Shown here: piece by piece, positions 49,159 through 52,692 of the stretch
Position numbering within the stretch: position 1 is the first letter of the stretch
Layout: every line of letters starts with the position of its first letter
Notes under the pieces: generated by a model
The model's input: only the letters and a program-made list of their open reading frames with translations
Database searches by the model: none
What the model was told of the DNA's origin: nothing
Translations under genes and position numbers: made by a program
NCBI GenBank assembly: GCA_903888345.1
Contig: CAISTG010000055.1
Coordinates: 1 to 52,692, forward strand
Direction of reading: 5' to 3'
Length of the DNA: 52,692 bases
DNA from: Candidatus Buchananbacteria bacterium
GTDB taxonomy: Bacteria; Patescibacteriota; Patescibacteriia; 2-01-FULL-39-33

Positions 49159-49176
49159 TAAAACATAATTAAAAAT

Positions 49177-49290
49177 ATGTTAAGAAAACACCAACAAAAC
49201 TGGATCTTATCTATGAACCCGACTTTCGTCGCTTATGACGATATCGGTAATTTTTCTCATAGTCTGGCCCAGGAAGTGTTTTATTCTTAA
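49177..49290 (+). CDS. Short leader ORF, 37 aa
   Basis: ATG at 49177, about 12 nt after the expected start of transcription, no clear ribosome site; stop at 49288. Reads MLRKHQQNWILSMNPTF... with no known family. A terminator follows 36 nt after the stop and the MFS gene 211 nt after it, so it may be a leader peptide or an independent small gene. The rest of 49060-49501 holds the terminator and the 82-bp repeat. Confidence 0.35.
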   Translation: MLRKHQQNWILSMNPTFVAYDDIGNFSHSLAQEVFYS

Positions 49291-49325
49291 ATCCCCTTTA
49301 TTTAGAACCAACACTCAAAGACTTT

Positions 49326-49350
49326 CTCGGCTAGACAGGCCGAGTTTTTT
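49326..49350 (+). terminator. Intrinsic terminator in front of the MFS gene
   Basis: CTCGGC with GCCGAG, 7-nt loop TAGACAG, six T. Confidence 0.8.
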
Positions 49351-49352
49351 AA

Positions 49353-49434
49353 TTAACGACGTAGAGCGAGAGAAATACAAGAGTCATCTTTTGTATTTCC
49401 GAGCCGAGGAGTTAATGCAGGTCCAATACCTCGC
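49353..49434 (+). repeat. 82-bp structured repeat, copy 2
   Basis: Differs from copy 1 (25659-25740) at three positions; one change in the central stem turns an A-U pair into a G-U pair and keeps pairing. It is bracketed by a 10-bp inverted repeat, GGCTAGACAG (49329-49338) and CTGTCTAGCC (49440-49449). Confidence 0.9.
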
Positions 49435-49501
49435 CTTTTCTGTCTAGCCAGCGACTGATGGTCTCAGTAACTTGTTCCTTACAACTCAAGGAGTTAGAAT
49501 T

Positions 49502-50689
49502 ATGACGACAGCACAAGCTGAACGTAACATTAGATTGTATTATATCTTTCAAATGTTTAAAGAGCCGCTGTTCTGGGGTGCGATTCTGGTAATCTTTATT
49601 ACTAGCGTCTCCTCCATGAGTCTGGCGGATCTGTATTTTATGGAAGCAATTTGCGTCTTAGGTTTAGTTGTCTTAGATGGCCCCTTTGGCGCTCTAGCCG
49701 ATTTGATCGGTCGACGCCAAACCATGCTAATCGGTTCAGGAATTTTTGCCCTTAAACTACTCGTCTTTGCCAGTGCAGTAAATCCCCTCATGATTTGGAT
49801 TGCTAATTTTATGTGGGTCTTAAGTTACAGTTTGATTAACGGCGCCGACAGTTCAATGTTGGCTGATACGCTAAAGTTCCTGGGACGTGATGCGGAATTC
49901 CAAAAAATTGAAGGCCGGTCTAATGCTTACCGCTGCGCTCTGATTGCCGTCTGTTCGATCCTCATCGGCTATCTGGCAGAAATCAACTTACGACTGCCAA
50001 TGTATTTGGGTACGCCCTTCATGCTAATCGCCTGCCTGGCCGTTTACTTCATGGTCGAGCCACCAATAATTGCCAAACAGACTAGAAGTCTATCGCGTTA
50101 CTGGCAGTTACTTTGGACCAGCGCTAAATTCATTTATCGCCGCAACGACATCATCTGGATTATTGCTTTTGCGACACTCATCATCGTCTGCTCCAAGCTC
50201 TGGTTTTTCACCTACAATCCTTACTTTAAGTTAGTGGAGCTACCTTTGCGTTATTATGGCTGGATCTTCTGTGCCCTGAATGTTGTCTCCGCCATCTTTA
50301 GCCATGAATCCGAACGGCTCAGCAAATGGCTCGGTGATTTTGGTAGCATCGTTATGATGGTAATGCTGATCGCCCTACCAATTTGGCTGATGGGATTTTA
50401 TACGGGCCAAATGATGATTTTGATGATTCTACTATCAAATGTAGTGCGCGGACATATGACACCTTTTATCGGCGTCATATTGCATCAACATCTAGATTCA
50501 GCCAACCGAGCCACTGTGGTTTCTCTGAAGTCTACTGTGAGTAATTTGGGAGAATTTTTTGCTTTGCTGTTCTCCTGGTATGCCCTTGAAAACTACCCAC
50601 TAACTGGCTATTTACAAGGATTGGGTATTTGTACTTTAATAATCGGCTTAATCTTGATTGCCACCTTTCGCAGAAGTCTGCGAAACTAG
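49502..50689 (+). CDS. MFS transporter
   Basis: 395 aa with about 11-12 membrane helices. The family signature between helices 2 and 3 is seen as GALADLIGRRQTMLIG. A drug or metabolite exporter is likely, but the substrate is unknown. ATG at 49502 follows AAGGAG; its leader has GTTCCTTACA at 49474-49483. No promoter is evident close by, so transcription may read through from 49153. Confidence 0.9.
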   Translation: MTTAQAERNIRLYYIFQMFKEPLFWGAILVIFITSVSSMSLADLYFMEAICVLGLVVLDGPFGALADLIGRRQTMLIGSGIFALKLLVFASAVNPLMIWIANFMWVLSYSLINGADSSMLADTLKFLGRDAEFQKIEGRSNAYRCALIAVCSILIGYLAEINLRLPMYLGTPFMLIACLAVYFMVEPPIIAKQTRSLSRYWQLLWTSAKFIYRRNDIIWIIAFATLIIVCSKLWFFTYNPYFKLVELPLRYYGWIFCALNVVSAIFSHESERLSKWLGDFGSIVMMVMLIALPIWLMGFYTGQMMILMILLSNVVRGHMTPFIGVILHQHLDSANRATVVSLKSTVSNLGEFFALLFSWYALENYPLTGYLQGLGICTLIIGLILIATFRRSLRN

Positions 50690-50717
50690 CATCACTATTA
50701 GCTAGAATTAAAAAACA

Positions 50718-50752
50718 CCCCTGTCGGAATTTTCCGACAGGGGTTTTATTTT
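50718..50752. terminator. Bidirectional intrinsic terminator
   Basis: CCCCTGTCGGA with TCCGACAGGGG (50718-50743), T-run to the right and A-run to the left; serves the MFS gene and the converging 79-aa gene. Confidence 0.85.
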
Positions 50753-50766
50753 TGATTGAAAGTTAA

Positions 50767-51006
50767 TTATTTCTTCAACTGTAAGCGCAACAGGAAGCAA
50801 CTTAGAATAAAGGCGGTTAAAAAGAAGAGGGCGCCATAAAAGCAAGGCGTAAAAAATGGATTTACCAACGAGCCAGTAGTAGCATAGCAGCCAATTGTGC
50901 AGGCCTGCCGATTAAGCCAAAGATATAATTCATAAGAGAAATTGCCCCAGGCGAAAACCGTACCGACTAGCAACACAATAAATTGAGAAACAATAATATT
51001 TTTCAT
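50767..51006 (-). CDS. Small membrane protein, 79 aa
   Basis: Two hydrophobic helices (about 6-24 and 52-74) with a loop containing QACTIGCYATTGSLVNPFFT, i.e. a conserved-looking pair of Cys and a TPC. Similar small proteins seem common in this group of bacteria; no function is known. Confidence 0.65.
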   Translation of the reverse strand: MKNIIVSQFIVLLVGTVFAWGNFSYELYLWLNRQACTIGCYATTGSLVNPFFTPCFYGALFFLTAFILSCFLLRLQLKK

Positions 51007-51085
51007 ATTTTCTGATTATTAATTAACTAGACCTAATTACATCTTAGCACGAAAGCATGAACTACCGCCAGAGCGCAAAATCTGT

Positions 51086-51162
51086 TATAATTGGTAATAG
51101 AATTTATCCTTTAACGTCATCCTCGGAAAATCCGTAAACGAAGTGGGAGGATTTATCCGGGG
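51086..51162 (+). promoter_or_regulatory. Repeat carrying an extended -10 promoter and leader hairpin (copy 2)
   Basis: TGTTATAAT at 51083-51091, GGTAATAGAATT, then a 48-bp block (51115-51162) identical to the minus-strand block 22339-22386. The gene start follows 34 nt after the block. Confidence 0.75.
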
Positions 51163-51196
51163 GGACTATCAATAATTAATTAATCATTCATTTTTT

Positions 51197-52486
51197 ATGG
51201 CCTACCTGACCACAAAAATAAAAAAATTCTTCAAAATTCTCGGACCCGGCGTTATTACTGGTGCGGCTGATGATGATCCATCGGGCATTGCCACTTACAC
51301 GCAAACCGGCGCGCAGTTCGGCTATGGCCAACTCTGGGTAGCAGTATTTATTCTTCCTTTTATGACCGCCACCCAAGAAGCGTGTGCGCGTATTGGTGCA
51401 GTCACCGGCAAAGGACTAGCTGCGGTTATTAAAGACAACTACAACAAAACTGTTTTATACATTGCTGTCTTACTAGTACTCGCCGCTAACACTATAAATA
51501 TTGGAGCCGATATTGGCGCGGTCGCTGCTGCAGCACAATTAATTATTCCCGTTCATTTTGCGATTCTGACCTTAGGATTTACGGCCATCATTTTAATTTT
51601 AGAAATTTTTACTTCTTACAAGATTTATTCAAAAATTTTAAAATGGTTAGCCATGGCATTGCTCGCCTATCCAATTACCGTCTTTATGGTCAGCCAACCT
51701 TGGACCACGATTTTAAAAGCCACCTTTGTCCCGAATTTCGAATTAACTTTTGCCTTCGTCTTTATTATTACTGGTGTTCTTGGTACCACTATTTCTCCAT
51801 ACATGTTTTTCTGGCAAGCCTCAGAAGAAGTAGAGGAAGAAAAAGCCAAACATTTACTACGTAAAGGTGCTAAACCAAAAATTAGCAAACGGTTCATGAA
51901 GAACCTGCGCTTGGACAATTTAGTCGGCATGTGTTTTTCTAATTTTGCGACTTGGTCCATCATTGTGGTGGCAGCTACCGTGTTGCATGCCAATGGAATT
52001 TTAGATGTCAGTACCACCGCCGATGCCGCTAAAGCCTTAGAGCCGCTAGTACAATCATTTCCTTACTCGGGGTTTCTCGCTAAATTAATTTTCGCTACCG
52101 GTGTTATTGGCCTTGGCTTACTCGGTATTCCGGTTCTATCAGGCTCAGCCGCCTATGCTGTTTCCGAAGCCTTCAACATGAAAGAAGGTTTAAACTTAAA
52201 ATTAAAAAAGGCGCACGGTTTTTATGGCGTCATTACTATCGCGACGATTATTGGTCTCATTATTAATTTTATCGGCATTAATCCGATTCAAGCCTTGGTC
52301 TTTGCGGCTGTCTTTAACGGAGTGGCCGCGGTACCACTGATTTTCTTAATTGCTAGAATTGCCGGCAGTAAGAAAATTATGGGTGAATATCAAAGTGGTA
52401 AAGTCTCAAAAGTTCTGGTCTGGACTACTTTTATCTTTATGGCCGCTTCAGCGGTAACGATGTTCTACACTTTATTTAGTCGCTAA
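51197..52486 (+). CDS. Nramp-family metal ion transporter
   Basis: 429 aa, about 11 membrane helices. LGPGVITGAADDDPSGIATYTQTGAQFGY corresponds to the helix-1 metal site; the usual DPGN is DPSG, and the helix-6 MPH motif is not kept (GTTISPYMFFWQASEE). This places it in an Nramp-related branch whose ion (Mg2+, Mn2+ or other) is uncertain. A divalent metal supply for the cell is the likely role. Confidence 0.88.
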   Translation: MAYLTTKIKKFFKILGPGVITGAADDDPSGIATYTQTGAQFGYGQLWVAVFILPFMTATQEACARIGAVTGKGLAAVIKDNYNKTVLYIAVLLVLAANTINIGADIGAVAAAAQLIIPVHFAILTLGFTAIILILEIFTSYKIYSKILKWLAMALLAYPITVFMVSQPWTTILKATFVPNFELTFAFVFIITGVLGTTISPYMFFWQASEEVEEEKAKHLLRKGAKPKISKRFMKNLRLDNLVGMCFSNFATWSIIVVAATVLHANGILDVSTTADAAKALEPLVQSFPYSGFLAKLIFATGVIGLGLLGIPVLSGSAAYAVSEAFNMKEGLNLKLKKAHGFYGVITIATIIGLIINFIGINPIQALVFAAVFNGVAAVPLIFLIARIAGSKKIMGEYQSGKVSKVLVWTTFIFMAASAVTMFYTLFSR

Positions 52487-52502
52487 ATATTTTATTAAAC
52501 AA

Positions 52503-52539
52503 AAAAACCACTCAAGCTAAATTCTGGGTGTTTTTTTTA
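52503..52539 (+). terminator. Weak terminator-like hairpin
   Basis: AACCAC can pair with GTGTT with one bulge across a 14-nt loop; eight T follow. Stem is weak. Confidence 0.35.
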
Positions 52540-52555
52540 GTTCTCGCCATGATGT

Positions 52556-52692
52556 TTAGTTAACAGTCAAGGGTGACACTTTTGATTCGACCGATGACAG
52601 ATATTGATTAAATTTTTGTATTGGGGTTAATCCGTTCATATCCTTACCTAAGTGATATCTCTCGTGATTATACCAATGAACATATTCTCTTA
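52556..52692 (-). CDS. IS481-like transposase, C-terminal fragment cut by the window edge
   Basis: 45 codons are visible before the stop at 52556: REYVHWYNHERYHLGKDMNG, then LTPIQKF, ending SPLTVN. The WYNxERxHxxLxxLTPxxxF pattern is the C-terminal end of the rve integrase domain in IS481-type transposases. The stop codon lies within the element terminus (GTTAAC preceded by TGTCACCCTT on the minus strand, 52559-52578), so the coding region runs into the inverted repeat. The same terminus occurs at 114-133. Confidence 0.8.
   Translation of the reverse strand, partial: REYVHWYNHERYHLGKDMNGLTPIQKFNQYLSSVESKVSPLTVN

Noticed and set aside
49326-49449. Classical terminator/antiterminator switch before the MFS gene
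   Set aside because: The arm that could compete with the terminator stem lies about 100 nt downstream of it, so it would be made too late to prevent termination; kept only as a structural observation.
1-52692. UGA recoding to Gly or Trp, as in some Candidate Phyla Radiation lineages
   Set aside because: Several genes end naturally at TGA (for example the one at 33357), and no conserved protein contains an in-frame TGA.
1-52692. rRNA, tRNA or tmRNA genes
   Set aside because: No cloverleaf or rRNA-like segment was recognised on either strand by eye; a dedicated search could still find a divergent one.

Overview
The window looks like chromosomal DNA of an uncultivated, small-genome bacterium of the Candidate Phyla Radiation (Patescibacteria, Parcubacteria-like). 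Reasons: many one-gene or two-gene units of lineage-restricted small proteins; a VirD4/HerA-like ATPase and a four-helix-bundle protein of the kind common in that group; a stand-alone group 3b [NiFe] hydrogenase; scavenging genes (NadR, PnuC, NrtR) instead of de novo pathways; AT-rich DNA; and UGA used as a normal stop. This placement is inference from gene content; no rRNA or tRNA gene is present to confirm it.

Layout. Both edges are ends of IS481-like elements (1-133 and 52556-52692), so the segment probably lies between two copies of one insertion sequence. Positions 800-7850 (minus) are a ten-gene hydrogenase operon: beta subunit, a Cys-rich exported protein, gamma (flavin/NAD) subunit, a membrane methyltransferase, a 47-aa membrane protein, a HypC-HydE fusion, the small subunit, the large subunit, a second membrane methyltransferase and a HypA-like protein. 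Positions 7.9-15.5 kb hold a zinc-ribbon protein, a phosphoesterase, DUF3850, RmuC, three lineage-specific proteins, UvrD helicase and a membrane protein. Positions 15.9-22.3 kb hold a polyprenyl sugar-phosphotransferase, DnaX and the VirD4-like ATPase with its partner. Positions 22.5-30 kb hold a four-helix-bundle protein, a CorA-like transporter, small accessory genes, a tRNA-dihydrouridine synthase and UvrB. Positions 30.5-41.3 kb hold dUTPase, polysaccharide deacetylase, a beta-CASP RNase, four tandem paralogues, a methyltransferase, GlmS, a lipid kinase and two glycosyltransferases. Positions 41.4-52.5 kb hold a PQ-loop protein, alanine racemase, PHP, AlkD, RdgB, a serpin-like protein, the NAD salvage cluster, an MFS exporter and an Nramp transporter.

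How it works together. The hydrogenase subunits would couple H2 and NAD(P)H in the cytoplasm; the operon carries unusual maturation pieces (HypC fused to a radical-SAM HydE domain, HypA without its zinc domain, a large subunit that already ends at the mature His). NrtR, with a palindromic operator over its own promoter, probably controls the adjacent pnuC and nadR salvage genes. GlmS, alanine racemase, the sugar transferase, glycosyltransferases and deacetylase serve the envelope. Almost every isolated gene has a TTGACA-N17-TATAAT type promoter and an intrinsic terminator.

Most notable: (1) the HypC-HydE fusion; (2) palindromic repeats inserted in frame inside uvrD and twice inside the dihydrouridine synthase gene, similar in behaviour to Rickettsia palindromic elements; (3) an almost identical 82-bp structured repeat after two different small genes; (4) a repeat that carries an extended -10 promoter and leader hairpin upstream of two unrelated genes; (5) a short leader motif shared by about ten accessory transcripts; (6) a serpin-like protein next to nadR.
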